This document shows, piece by piece, positions 33,609-42,413 of a DNA stretch of 54,006 nt. The stretch is from Syntrophaceae bacterium UBA6252 (GTDB taxonomy: Bacteria; Desulfobacterota; Syntrophia; Syntrophales; UBA6807). The stretch is from contig DJVQ01000043.1 in assembly GCA_002441265.1 (NCBI GenBank), positions 1 to 54,006 on the forward strand, in the 5' to 3' direction. How positions within the stretch are numbered: position 1 is the stretch's first letter; each line of letters starts with the position of its first letter. The position numbers and the translations under genes are program-made. Under the pieces are notes generated by a model. It ran no database searches. It was not told where the DNA came from and saw only the letters and a program-made list of their open reading frames with translations.

Positions 33609-34544
33609 TTAGAACCGGTCTCCCATGTCTTTCATGATCCTGTACAATACCGTTTCTTTTCCGCAGTAGAGGCCGTCCGACAGGGGCACCCGTTCCAGGG
33701 CGATTCCGGGAGCCGTCTGTTTCATGACCGTCTCGACGCGTTCCGCCATCTCTTCGTTGCGGTCGGTCACCTTGTTGTCCACCAGGAGGCGAAGGGGAAG
33801 GCCGAGTTCCCGGAGGCCCTCCACGAGCCGCTGGGATTCCCTGAGGGAAAGCATGTCCGGATTGAACACGAGGACGACGGTGCAGTCCCCGCCCCGGAGG
33901 ATGCCGTTCAGCCGGACGTAATTGTTCTCGAGAACGCGCAGCCGCTGGAGGATCGCATCGTCCTCGGGATCGTACTTCAGGCGTTCCTCGCGGGGAACCT
34001 CCCCTTCCTTGAGGGGCCTTCGAATCTTCTGGATGGTGTAGCGTTTCTCGAGTATCTTTTCCCGGATCGCGATGAGCCGGTCGATCCAGGTGATGGTCAC
34101 GCTCGGAAGGGCGAGGAACCGGAGGGTGAGCCCCGTGGGGGGGGTATCGAAGACGAGATAGTCGAAATCGGTCTCCTCGTTGATCGTTCTCTCGATGCTC
34201 GTCAGGAGGGCGTATTCCTCGATCCCCGGAGAATACTTGAGGATGGAGAAATAATTGTCCAGGTTCAGCACCTGGAGATAGCGGTAGGTTTCCCCCAGAA
34301 CGCGGGTTTCCCGTTCGAGATAGTCCCTGGCCAGTTTCTGAAGATCCACTTCCTGGAGCGTCAGGGTATCGGAGATTTTCCTTTTCCGGTCCCCCAGAGA
34401 GACCCCGAAGATGTCTCCCAGGTTGTGGGCCGGATCCAGGGACTGGATCAGCACCCGTGCCCTCTGGGAGATCTGCCAGGCCGAAGCGGCGGCGACGGTG
34501 GACTTTCCCACGCCGCCCTTTCCCGTGAAAAAAAGGATTTTCAT
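33609..34544 (-). CDS. ArsA/Get3-family ATPase
   Basis: 311 residues. Deviant Walker A FFTGKGGVGKSTVAAASA with the intradimer Lys, Switch I LDPAHNLGDIFGV, the Get3/ArsA A-loop FDTPPTGLTLRFLALP and a VFNPDMLSLRES segment. It is one half-length unit, as in Get3/TRC40 and single-domain ArsA. No arsenic efflux genes (arsB, acr3, arsD) are near, and no obvious As(III) Cys triad is seen. A role in delivering membrane proteins is therefore at least as likely as arsenite export. The ATG at 34544 overlaps the preceding stop (ATGA) and matches the family start. Confidence 0.88.
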   Translation of the reverse strand: MKILFFTGKGGVGKSTVAAASAWQISQRARVLIQSLDPAHNLGDIFGVSLGDRKRKISDTLTLQEVDLQKLARDYLERETRVLGETYRYLQVLNLDNYFSILKYSPGIEEYALLTSIERTINEETDFDYLVFDTPPTGLTLRFLALPSVTITWIDRLIAIREKILEKRYTIQKIRRPLKEGEVPREERLKYDPEDDAILQRLRVLENNYVRLNGILRGGDCTVVLVFNPDMLSLRESQRLVEGLRELGLPLRLLVDNKVTDRNEEMAERVETVMKQTAPGIALERVPLSDGLYCGKETVLYRIMKDMGDRF

Positions 34545-34825
34545 CAGTCGATTCCCAGGGTCCCGCACATTTCCGCGAGCATGTCCCCCGCATCCTCCGC
34601 CCGGCGGCCCAGGATCTTCAACTCCCTTTCCATGAAGGGAAGAAGTTCCACGGCGAGGAAGGTCGGCGGGGCGGGAAGGCCGACGAAAGATCCCAGGACG
34701 AGAAGGGCGAAGATGTTTTCCATTTCCTCCATCTCCACCTTCGTCAGGGCGACGGCGTTTTCCCTGTGGGTGTCGTGAATCCGGGACAGAATCTCCCGGA
34801 TGAACGGAATGACGGGTAGCTTCAT
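34544..34825 (-). CDS. Small protein with a hydrophobic segment, coupled to the ArsA/Get3-like ATPase
   Basis: 93 residues. The N-terminal half is helical and charged (REILSRIHDTHRENAVALTKVEMEEMENIF), the middle is hydrophobic (about 38-64, IFALLVLGSFVGLPAPPTFLAVELLPF), and the C-terminus is helical. I do not recognise it. The stop overlaps the ATPase start as ATGA, so the two are made together. The RBS is poor. It could be an adaptor or a membrane-bound partner. Confidence 0.6.
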   Translation of the reverse strand: MKLPVIPFIREILSRIHDTHRENAVALTKVEMEEMENIFALLVLGSFVGLPAPPTFLAVELLPFMERELKILGRRAEDAGDMLAEMCGTLGID

Positions 34826-34848
34826 GCAGGCATCGGTATTCGGGAAAG

Positions 34849-34884
34849 ACCCGGCGCGGGTCGTCGATGCGATCCGCGCCGGGT
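34849..34884 (-). terminator. Strong hairpin after cstA
   Basis: ACCCGGCGCGG (34849-34859) pairs with CCGCGCCGGGT (34874-34884), 11 bp with a 14-base loop. It starts 8 bases past the cstA stop on the minus strand and is followed by CTTTCCC, a weak U-tract. It probably ends or reduces cstA transcription into the ATPase genes, whose own promoter is not evident. Confidence 0.6.
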
Positions 34885-34891
34885 TGTCCGT

Positions 34892-36634
34892 TTATTCAGT
34901 GGGGCCCGTTTCCTGGCGGTACTTCTTCACGAAGTCCGTAATGAAGATGAAGTTCATGATGAGCATGACGATCGTGATGCCCATGACGGCCCAGCCCTGG
35001 CTGGGGGATTTGGCGATGTTCCCCGGCAGGACCACGATCATGAACCAGACAAGGGCGGCGGTCACCGTGACCCACAGGATCCAGGCGGGAATGACGGCAA
35101 CGTTGCAGAACCGGGACCGCAGTTTCGAGTGGACCCAGCACGCCCCGGTCATGAGGGCGATGGAGGCGATGAGCTGATTCGCCGCTCCGAAGGAGGGCCA
35201 GATGATGGTGAAGTTCTTGCTGTAGGCCAGGTAGATCCCGATGAAGGCCGGGATGATCGAGGCGATCCAGCGGTTGGTGAGAAAACCGTAAAGACCCTCA
35301 GCCTTCCCCTTGAGGGGGAGCGCCATTTCGGAGATGCAGTACCGGGCAAGCCGGTTCGTCGTGTCCAGGGTCGTGAGCGCAAAGGCGGCGACCCACATCC
35401 CTGCGAGGACCTTCACGTACTGCGTGGGGATCAACGCAAGCCACGTGGCATTCACCATGTCGGCGTAGGACTGGATGAACAGGTTCGCCTGGGAAAGCCC
35501 GAGCTTCGTCGATATGGGGGTGAACTGGGCGGCCCAGTTGGAGGCATCCAGGGTGAATTCCACGCTTTTGGCCGCCGCGGCCGTCTTCAGGGCGGTGAAC
35601 CCGAACCCTGCGATGGCCGTCACCACGATGGTCGACAGGAACCCCTCTGTGAACATGGCGCCGTAGCCGATGAGGAGGGCGTCGCTTTCCTTGGAGAGCT
35701 GCTTCGCCGTCGTTCCCGAGGCCACGAGGGAGTGGAACCCCGACAGGGACCCGCAGGCGATGATGAGGGGAATGGCCGGCCAGAAGGGTGTGGCCTTCCC
35801 GCCCGAGAGGATGGGGGCGAAGGACGTAAACGCGGGAACCTCGAAACCTTTGAATGCGAAGACCGCCGCCAAGAGCCCGAGGATGAGTCCGGCATAGAGG
35901 AGGAACGAGTTCTGGTAGTCCCTCGGCTGGAGGAGGACGTTCACCGGGATGGAGGCGGCGATGATGATGTAGAAGAACAGGACGTACATCCACGTTTCGT
36001 AGGTCGCCTTGATGGGAAGCTCGACGCCGATGATGATGCATGCGGCGAGCATGATGATCCCTATGACGGTGGCCAGGCTGAAGTTCATCTTCACCCGGTA
36101 GATGAGGACGCCGAGGATGAGTGCCGCGACAATCGACCAGATGTAGGCGGAGGCGATGGCGGGGGTCCTCACGAACATGCCGCCGATGACGGCGGCGAAG
36201 GCCGCCACGACGAGGACGAGAAGGAAGAAGACGAGCCAGTAGAAGGCCGTCCCCGTTCTCTTGCCCATGAGGTCCGACGCGACGAACTGGATGGATCTCC
36301 CGTCGTACCGGACGGATGCCATGAGGGCGAGATAGTCATGGACGGCTCCGATGAAGACGTTGCCGAACCAGACCCAGAGAAGTCCCGGTGCCCAGCCGTA
36401 GGCCATGGCCAGGGCGGGTCCGATGATGGGCGCCGCTCCGGCGATGGAGGAAAAATGATGGCCGAATAGGACTTCTTTCCTCGCAGGGATGTAGTCCACC
36501 CCGTCGTACAGTCTTGACGAGGGCGCTTCGTTCTTGTCGGACGCCCCCACAACGTCCTTTTCCAGTTTTTTCCCATACAGGAAATACAGAAGGACATAGA
36601 CTGCCAAACCGATGAGAATAATCAGGGTAGTCAC
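34892..36634 (-). CDS. cstA: Carbon starvation protein CstA family (pyruvate/peptide transporter)
   Basis: 580 residues with about 16 hydrophobic helices. Family signatures: YDGVDYIPARKEVLFGHHFSSIAGAAPIIGPALA near the N-terminus, WVWFGNVFIGAVHDYLAL, CGSLSGFHSLVASGTTAKQL and FGAANQLIASIAL. CstA/BtsT proteins import pyruvate or peptides under carbon limitation. The start is GTG at 36634, directly behind AGGAGGT. It is shorter than E. coli CstA (about 700) and close to the compact anaerobe versions. Pyruvate uptake would fit the 2-oxoacid oxidoreductase operon on its other side. Confidence 0.9.
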   Translation of the reverse strand: MTTLIILIGLAVYVLLYFLYGKKLEKDVVGASDKNEAPSSRLYDGVDYIPARKEVLFGHHFSSIAGAAPIIGPALAMAYGWAPGLLWVWFGNVFIGAVHDYLALMASVRYDGRSIQFVASDLMGKRTGTAFYWLVFFLLVLVVAAFAAVIGGMFVRTPAIASAYIWSIVAALILGVLIYRVKMNFSLATVIGIIMLAACIIIGVELPIKATYETWMYVLFFYIIIAASIPVNVLLQPRDYQNSFLLYAGLILGLLAAVFAFKGFEVPAFTSFAPILSGGKATPFWPAIPLIIACGSLSGFHSLVASGTTAKQLSKESDALLIGYGAMFTEGFLSTIVVTAIAGFGFTALKTAAAAKSVEFTLDASNWAAQFTPISTKLGLSQANLFIQSYADMVNATWLALIPTQYVKVLAGMWVAAFALTTLDTTNRLARYCISEMALPLKGKAEGLYGFLTNRWIASIIPAFIGIYLAYSKNFTIIWPSFGAANQLIASIALMTGACWVHSKLRSRFCNVAVIPAWILWVTVTAALVWFMIVVLPGNIAKSPSQGWAVMGITIVMLIMNFIFITDFVKKYRQETGPTE

Positions 36635-36707
36635 GCGCTTACCTCCTTTCTAAGGCAGTTCGTTTCCCATTTATTAATTATGAGACCCTACCCAGAGGTC
36701 TATTCCA

Positions 36708-36722
36708 GGGGGGGAATCCCCC
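36708..36722. promoter_or_regulatory. G/C-run palindrome upstream of cstA
   Basis: GGGGGAATCCCCC within a longer G-run lies about 75-90 bp before the cstA start. It may be an operator or simply low-complexity DNA. Low confidence. Confidence 0.25.
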
Positions 36723-36780
36723 TCCTCGGCAAAGATTGACACATCCCCAACAAATTGAAAAACGCTTTTCGGTCGGCAAC

Positions 36781-36898
36781 GTCAAAAAAGCTCCAGAGGC
36801 GCGGCGCCCGAATCCCGCTGAGCAAGGCGTACCGAGAGTGCGCCGGAAGATCGCGGGACGAAGGGCAACGCAGTATATGAACTTCTATGAAACCGTCA
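36781..36898 (-). repeat. Full copy of the MITE-like repeat
   Basis: On the minus strand it begins TGACGGTTTCATAGAAG and continues TTCATATACTGCGTTGCCCTTC, a GGTACGCCTTG centre, GGGATTCGGGCGCCG and GCGCCTCTGGAGCTTTTTTGAC. Same order of blocks as the other copies, with more point changes. The remaining intergenic DNA between 36635 and 37276 holds a leader and promoter for the XRE gene but no ORF. Confidence 0.8.
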
Positions 36899-37097
36899 AG
36901 AACGAGTACCCGCAACACGCTAAATTTAGTAAAAAATACTCCGGTAGAAAATGAATGTCAAATGGTTTTTCCCCAAACCGGAAGGCTTTCTTTGTTCCGT
37001 CTTCCCGTTCCCCCCGATAATACGGAGGAAATTAACGCCGCAACGGGGAAGCGGTGCGCCGTCCTTCCCGCTCCTTCCCGGCGCCTGAACCCATCCC

Positions 37098-37125
37098 TTG
37101 ACAATTAAGGCAAAAGGTCTAGAAT
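37098..37125 (+). promoter_or_regulatory. Sigma-70 promoter of the XRE-cupin regulator
   Basis: TTGACA, a 16-base spacer and TAGAAT. The start site would be near 37132, giving a leader of about 145 nt. Confidence 0.6.
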
Positions 37126-37276
37126 AAAGTCACGGCCGCTTCCGAGACGATTCTGTTTCCCCGTTTCTCCTGCGGATCTGCTTCCATGCCCGTTCCCGTA
37201 AGACATCCCACTCATGCCGGGATCGTGGCGGCCGTCGCGGAAGACCCGGCAAATAAAGAAACCAGAGGTGATCCCC

Positions 37277-37885
37277 ATGACCCGTGGAAAAGGCGCTCAC
37301 GGTCCGGTTCCGTCGGCGGAACGAAAAATCGGCGGTAAAGTGAGGGAATTGCGAAAGGAAAAAGGGTATACCCTTCTCGACGTGGTACGGAAGACGGGAT
37401 TCCAGAAGTCCCTGATCGAGGAAATCGAGGCCGGGGAAGTGGTTCCCCCGGTGGCGACGCTGTTGAAACTGGCGAAGGCCCTGGGAGTGGGCATGGCTTC
37501 CTTCCTCGAAGAAAAGATCGTCACGGAAAAAATCGCCGTCAACCGGAAGGCGGACCGGATTCGTCTCCAGAAGCGCCCCCACCACCGCCACGAGGGTGAA
37601 GTGGACTACGTCTACGAATCCCTGGAAATGAAAAAACCGGACAAGCACATGGAACCCCTCCTCGTGGAATTTCTTCCCATGGAGGTGTCGAACATGGTCT
37701 TCATGAACCACGAGGGCGAGGAATTCATCTACCTCCTCGAGGGAACCCTCGAATTCAGGACGGACGAACAGGTGGAGGTGCTCCATCCGGGCGACACCAT
37801 CTATTTCGAATCGGACATCAACCACAGCTTCCGTTCTCTGGAAGACGGCCCTGCAAAGGCCCTCGTCGTCGTATCGACACGCTGA
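37277..37885 (+). CDS. XRE-family regulator with C-terminal cupin domain
   Basis: 202 residues. The ATG at 37277 has AGAGGTG upstream; the longer frame is not conserved. An N-terminal helix-turn-helix (about 15-75: GGKVRELRKEKGYTLLDVVRKTGFQKSLIEEIEAGEVVPPVATLLKLAKAL) is followed by a cupin barrel (about 125-200: MEPLLVEF, EEFIYLLEGTLEFRTDEQVEVLHPGDTIYFESDINHSF). Cupin-XRE proteins usually sense a small metabolite and control the next operon. Here that is the 2-oxoacid oxidoreductase, starting 87 bp downstream, so the ligand may be a 2-oxo acid or an amino acid. Confidence 0.88.
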   Translation: MTRGKGAHGPVPSAERKIGGKVRELRKEKGYTLLDVVRKTGFQKSLIEEIEAGEVVPPVATLLKLAKALGVGMASFLEEKIVTEKIAVNRKADRIRLQKRPHHRHEGEVDYVYESLEMKKPDKHMEPLLVEFLPMEVSNMVFMNHEGEEFIYLLEGTLEFRTDEQVEVLHPGDTIYFESDINHSFRSLEDGPAKALVVVSTR

Positions 37886-37972
37886 CACTCCCGGAAGGAA
37901 GCCTTCTTCCGGGACCGGCGGAGGCCCGTTTTCCGCGAAACCGCCGTTTTCCAGGCAGGTCAGGAGGAAAGG

Positions 37973-38551
37973 ATGATCGAAATCCGCTTTCACGGCCGGG
38001 GCGGCCAGGGAACCGTGGTCGCTTCCATCCTCATGTCGAAGGCTTTTTACCGCGCGGGTTGGCAGGTGCAGAGCTTCCCCTTCTTCGGCGTCGAAAGAAG
38101 AGGGGCTCCCGTGGAGGCCTATCTCAGGCTCGATGAAAAACCCATTCTCCTGCGGACGAACGTCTACACGCCGGACCACGTCCTTGTCCAGGACAGCACT
38201 CTCCTTCACAGCATCGACGTGACCCGGGGACTGAAGCCGGGAGGCTGGATCCTTCTCAACTCCCCCGGCACCCCGGAGAACGTGGAACGCTATGCCGGGT
38301 TCCGGCTCGCCTGGATCGACGCGGGCCGTCTCGCGGCGCGGCACGGCCTGGGAACCCGGACCCACCCCATCGTCAACACCACCATGATCGGGGCGTTCGC
38401 CCGGGTGCTCGAAATACCCCCCATGGAAGCGATCGAGGAGGCCATCAGCGAGGAGGTCTTCATCAAGACCGGGAAGAACATCGAATCCGCCCGGGACGCT
38501 TACAGAGAGGTCCAGAAAGTCGGCCTGATTCGGAAAGCCGGGACGGGCTGA
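37973..38551 (+). CDS. 2-Oxoacid:ferredoxin oxidoreductase, gamma subunit
   Basis: 192 residues. Starts IEIRFHGRGGQGTVVASILMSKAFYRAG, the CoA-binding gamma-subunit signature, with FPFFGVERRGAPVEAYLRL and NTTMIGAFARVL. It joins the alpha and beta subunits encoded downstream to convert a 2-oxo acid and CoA to acyl-CoA, CO2 and reduced ferredoxin. AGGAGG lies before the ATG. It is the first structural gene of a four-gene operon. Confidence 0.92.
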   Translation: MIEIRFHGRGGQGTVVASILMSKAFYRAGWQVQSFPFFGVERRGAPVEAYLRLDEKPILLRTNVYTPDHVLVQDSTLLHSIDVTRGLKPGGWILLNSPGTPENVERYAGFRLAWIDAGRLAARHGLGTRTHPIVNTTMIGAFARVLEIPPMEAIEEAISEEVFIKTGKNIESARDAYREVQKVGLIRKAGTG

Positions 38552-38609
38552 CCGGACCGCCCGGCTTCGCCGGTTCCCCCGGCATAACCGGTTTCGGAAA
38601 GGACGTACC

Positions 38610-40370
38610 ATGGAAAAAAGGAACGACACAGCGAAGACGTCCCTTCTTATCCTCCCCAGGACATTCACGTCCACGGAAGCGAACAAGACGGGCTCCTGGA
38701 GGTACCTGAGACCGCGGTACGAGGAAAAGACCTCCCCTTGCAGCAACGCCTGTCCCGCCGGGGAGGACATCGCAAGAATCGAGATGCTCGCCGAGGAGGG
38801 CCTCTTCAAGGAGGCCTGGGAAACGATTCTCCGGGAAAACCCCTTCCCCGCCATCTGCGGCCGCGTCTGCTTCCATCCCTGCGAAGGACGATGCAACCGG
38901 AAGGAATTCGACGAGGCCGTCGCCATCCACCAGATCGAGCGTTTTCTGGCCGACACCGCCCGGAAAAACGACTCGAAGCCCGTCATTGTGGGACGGAACG
39001 AAAAAAGACCGGAAAAAATCGCCATCGCCGGTGCCGGGCCGGCCGGACTGGCGGCGGCTTATTTCCTCACCCGCCTGGGTTACGGCTGCGAGATCTTCGA
39101 AGCCCGGGAGGAAGCGGGAGGCATCCTGCGGTGGGGGATTCCCCCTTACCGGCTCCCCCTGGACGTTCTCCAGGCGGAAATCGCCCGGATTCAGGATCTC
39201 GGAATCCCCATCCGGACGGGGACGCCGCTGGGCCCCTCGTTCCTCTCCGAGGCGAGAGGCAAATACGCCGCCGTCTTCCTTGGCTGCGGCCATTCCCGGC
39301 CGCGGGGGCTCGGAATCCCCGGCGAGGATCTGGAGGGTGTGGAGGAGGGTCTTCCCTTCCTCGCATCGATCCGGAGGGGAGACATGCCGAAGATCAGCGG
39401 CCCCGTGGCCGTCGTAGGGGGCGGAAACTCCGCCGTCGACGTGGCCCGCTCCGTGGCGCGCCTGGGCGGTGAATCCTGGATCCTCTACCGCCGCAGGAGG
39501 GAGGACATGCCCGCCTTCGAAACGGAGATCCTCCAGGCCCTGGAGGAAGGCGTGAAAATCCGGGAACTCCTCGCGCCGGTTCGGCTGGAACGGAAAAATG
39601 GCCGGTTCGTCTTCACCCTTCAGCCCATGCGGGTCGACGGAAAGGACGTCGACGGGCGCGGGCGCATCGTGCCCGACGGCGACGTGGAAACCATGGAGTT
39701 CGCGAAAGTGTTCAAGGCAATCGGGGAGGAGGCGGGCGAGGACTGGTACCGGCCCCCCGCCGAGGACCGGGACGTGCTCCGTCTTTCCAACTGCACCGTC
39801 TCCATGAAGCCCGGGCTCCCCGTCCTCGTCTACGGCGGGGACCTGGCGGCGTCGCTGAAGTCGGTGGTCCACGCCGTGGCCTCCGCCAAGGAAGGGGCCA
39901 TCGCGCTGGACATCCTTTTCCGTGAAGGAAGGGAGAACCTTTCCGGCGGACTTCTGAAATGCCGCGTGGGGGAGGGTCCGTCCCTGTCCATGGAAATCCA
40001 CCTGGGAGGCCCCCGGGGCCGGAGAAGCAGCCATATTGTCAGCTACAGCGAGATCAACGCGGATTACTTCCAGATGGCCCCCCGGATCACCCAGCCCCGG
40101 CTTCTCCCGGAGGAAAGGCTCAAGGGTTTCGACGAGATTGACCTTCGGATCTCCGCCAACCTGGCCATCCGCGAGGCGGGGCGATGCTTCAACTGCGGGC
40201 TGTGCAACCAGTGCGACAACTGCTTCCTGTTCTGCCCCGACATGTCCATCCACCGGGGCGAGGGCGGGACGGACAGGTGGATCGATTACGACTACTGCAA
40301 GGGCTGCGGGCTGTGCGCCGCCGAGTGCCCCAGAAACGCCATGGTGCTGGAGGAGGAGAAAGGATCATGA
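38610..40370 (+). CDS. GltD-like flavoprotein fused to a 2[4Fe-4S] ferredoxin (delta-type subunit)
   Basis: 586 residues. N-terminal Fe-S region (CSNACPAGEDIARIE, CGRVCFHPCEGRCNRKEFDEAVAI), FAD site IAIAGAGPAGLAAAYFLTRLGYG, GGILRWGIPPYRLP, NAD(P)H site VAVVGGGNSAVDVARSVARLG, and a C-terminal ferredoxin like a POR delta subunit (CFNCGLCNQCDNCFLFCPD, CKGCGLCAAECPRNA). Inserted between the gamma and alpha genes and overlapping alpha by ATGA, it replaces the plain ferredoxin subunit. It can in principle move electrons between the oxidoreductase Fe-S chain and NAD(P)H. Confidence 0.9.
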   Translation: MEKRNDTAKTSLLILPRTFTSTEANKTGSWRYLRPRYEEKTSPCSNACPAGEDIARIEMLAEEGLFKEAWETILRENPFPAICGRVCFHPCEGRCNRKEFDEAVAIHQIERFLADTARKNDSKPVIVGRNEKRPEKIAIAGAGPAGLAAAYFLTRLGYGCEIFEAREEAGGILRWGIPPYRLPLDVLQAEIARIQDLGIPIRTGTPLGPSFLSEARGKYAAVFLGCGHSRPRGLGIPGEDLEGVEEGLPFLASIRRGDMPKISGPVAVVGGGNSAVDVARSVARLGGESWILYRRRREDMPAFETEILQALEEGVKIRELLAPVRLERKNGRFVFTLQPMRVDGKDVDGRGRIVPDGDVETMEFAKVFKAIGEEAGEDWYRPPAEDRDVLRLSNCTVSMKPGLPVLVYGGDLAASLKSVVHAVASAKEGAIALDILFREGRENLSGGLLKCRVGEGPSLSMEIHLGGPRGRRSSHIVSYSEINADYFQMAPRITQPRLLPEERLKGFDEIDLRISANLAIREAGRCFNCGLCNQCDNCFLFCPDMSIHRGEGGTDRWIDYDYCKGCGLCAAECPRNAMVLEEEKGS

Positions 40371-41536
40371 AACGTGTCCTCGAAGGAAGCCAGGCCGTCG
40401 CGGAAGCCGTCCGGCTGTCCAGGGTGGCCGTCATTTCCGCCTATCCCATCACCCCACAGACCCACATCGTGGAGACCCTGTCCGACTTCTGCGCCCAGGG
40501 GAAAATGAACGCAAGATTCCTCCGGGTGGAAAGCGAGCACTCCGCCCTGGCCTCCCTCATCGGGGCGGCGACGACCGGCGTCCGCGCCTTCACGGCCACC
40601 TCCGGCCAGGGACTCGCCCTGATGCACGAGGTGCTGCACTGGACGTCGGGAGCGCGGCTTCCCATCGTCATGGCCGAGGTGAACCGGGCCCTCGCCCCGG
40701 GCTGGAACATCTGGATCGACCAGACGGACAGTCTGGCCCAGCGGGACACGGGCTGGATCCAGTTCTACTGCGAAAGCGGCCAGGAAGTTCTCGACACGGT
40801 GATCCAGAGCTACCGCCTGGGGGAAGAGGTCAACATGCCCGTCATGGTCGTCCTCGATGCGTTCTTTCTCTCCCACACCTACGAGCCGGTGGACGTGCCG
40901 GAACAGGAGGAAGTGGACCGTTTCCTCCCCCCGTTCGTCCCGAAATTCAAGGCCGACCCGGCGGCACCCTGCGCCTTCGGTCCCCTCGTCCCCCCCGCGG
41001 CGTACATGGAAATGCGCCACAGCATGGCACAGGCCATGGAGGAGGCCCTCCGGTGCTATCCCGCGATGGAGGAAGCCTTCGAGGGACTTTTCGGAAGACG
41101 GTACGGAATGGTCGAAGCCGTTCACTGCGAGGGGAGCGACATCGTCCTCGTCACCACGGGAACGGTGACGAGCACGTGCCGGCAGGTGCTCGAGGAACTC
41201 CGCGGAAAGGGAGAAAAGGTGGGACTCCTGAAACTCCGGATGTTCCGTCCCTTTCCCACCGACGAGATCCGGCGACATCTCGGAGGAGCGAAGAAAGTCG
41301 CCGTCATCGACCGGAACTTCTCCTTCGGGGCGAGCGGCATTTTCGCCCAGGAAATCCGGGCGGCGCTGTGCAACGAACCGGGGCATCCCCCCGTGTTCGG
41401 CTTCGTCGCGGGGATCGGTGGGCGGGATGTCACCGCGGACACCCTGAAGGGAATTTACGAACATGTGAAAGCGAAGGAGTCTCCGGACAGGGAAAGCGTC
41501 TGGGTCGGACTCCAGGAGGTTCGGAATGAAGCTTGA
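40367..41536 (+). CDS. porA: 2-Oxoacid:ferredoxin oxidoreductase, alpha subunit
   Basis: 389 residues. MKRVLEGSQAVAEAVRLSRVAVISAYPITPQTHIVE is the PorA/VorA N-terminal motif; ESEHSALASLIGAATTGVRAFTATSGQGLALMHE and DQTDSLAQRDTGWIQFYCESGQEVLD follow. The C-terminal transketolase-like domain has VTTGTVTSTCRQVLEELR. It starts with an ATGA overlap and AGGAGGAG upstream, and overlaps the beta gene by 11 bp. Pyruvate or a branched-chain oxo acid is the likely substrate; the sequence alone does not settle it. Confidence 0.92.
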   Translation: MKRVLEGSQAVAEAVRLSRVAVISAYPITPQTHIVETLSDFCAQGKMNARFLRVESEHSALASLIGAATTGVRAFTATSGQGLALMHEVLHWTSGARLPIVMAEVNRALAPGWNIWIDQTDSLAQRDTGWIQFYCESGQEVLDTVIQSYRLGEEVNMPVMVVLDAFFLSHTYEPVDVPEQEEVDRFLPPFVPKFKADPAAPCAFGPLVPPAAYMEMRHSMAQAMEEALRCYPAMEEAFEGLFGRRYGMVEAVHCEGSDIVLVTTGTVTSTCRQVLEELRGKGEKVGLLKLRMFRPFPTDEIRRHLGGAKKVAVIDRNFSFGASGIFAQEIRAALCNEPGHPPVFGFVAGIGGRDVTADTLKGIYEHVKAKESPDRESVWVGLQEVRNEA

Positions 41537-42410
41537 AGTTCTCGACCGGGAGTACATGTACCCCGGACACGTGGCATGCCCGGGATGCGGCGCCGCCATC
41601 GCCATGCGGTTTCTCCTGAAGACCCTGGGAGAAAAGGTCATCATGGTGCTCCCCGCATGCTGCTGGTCCGTCATCGCCGGTCCCTACCCCCAATCCACCC
41701 TGAAGATCCCGGTGATCCACAGCGCCTTCGAAACGGGGGGCGCCGTGGCGACGGGTGTCCGGGCGGCCCTGGACATCCAGGGCGACACGGAAACCATGGT
41801 GGTCACCTGGGCGGGAGACGGCGGGACCTTCGATATCGGCTTCCAGGCCCTGAGCGGCGCCGTGGAGCGGAACGAAAACTTCATCTACGTCTGCTACGAC
41901 AACGAGGCGTACATGAACACCGGCGTCCAGCGGAGTTCCTCGACGCCCTACGGCGCGTGGACCACCACGACCCCCGGCAGGGAATGGAAGAAGATGCGGA
42001 AGAAGAACATCGTGGAAGCCCTGGTGGCCCACCGGATCCCTTACGCCGCGACGGCGAACATCGCCTTCCCGGAGGACCTCGTGACGAAAGTGAAGAAGGC
42101 GAGGGACACCAAGGGTTCCCGGTTCCTCCACATCTTCGCCACCTGCCCCACGGGCTGGCGGATCCCCTCGGAGATGTCCGTCCGGATCGCCCGGATGGCC
42201 GTCCAGACGAACATCTTCCCGTTGTACGAGGTGGAGGACGGCGTCCGCTACACCATCAACTACAAGCCCAAGGAATTCCCCGTGAAGGAGTATTTCCACC
42301 TCCAGGGGAGGTTCCAGCACCTCACCGACGAAGACCTCGATCACATCCAGGACATGGTGAACGAGGACTGGCAGCTTCTCCTCCGGAAGGCGGGGGAACG
42401 GACGCCGTAG
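41526..42410 (+). CDS. porB: 2-Oxoacid:ferredoxin oxidoreductase, beta (TPP) subunit
   Basis: 294 residues. Starts with a Cys motif HVACPGCGAAIAMRF and PACCWSV, which bind the proximal cluster in PorB. The thiamine pyrophosphate motif is WAGDGGTFDIGFQALSGAVERNENFIYVCYDNEAYMNTGVQRS. TPYGAWTTTT and FATCPTGW are typical of pyruvate/2-ketoisovalerate enzymes. It ends 3 bp from the convergent enolase stop, with no room for separate terminators. Confidence 0.93.
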   Translation: MKLEVLDREYMYPGHVACPGCGAAIAMRFLLKTLGEKVIMVLPACCWSVIAGPYPQSTLKIPVIHSAFETGGAVATGVRAALDIQGDTETMVVTWAGDGGTFDIGFQALSGAVERNENFIYVCYDNEAYMNTGVQRSSSTPYGAWTTTTPGREWKKMRKKNIVEALVAHRIPYAATANIAFPEDLVTKVKKARDTKGSRFLHIFATCPTGWRIPSEMSVRIARMAVQTNIFPLYEVEDGVRYTINYKPKEFPVKEYFHLQGRFQHLTDEDLDHIQDMVNEDWQLLLRKAGERTP

Positions 42411-42413
42411 CGG

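Noticed and set aside
33609..34544. Arsenite-resistance operon
   Set aside because: The ATPase is ArsA/Get3-like, but arsB/acr3, arsC and arsD are absent, and the ArsR gene is 10 kb away on the other strand.
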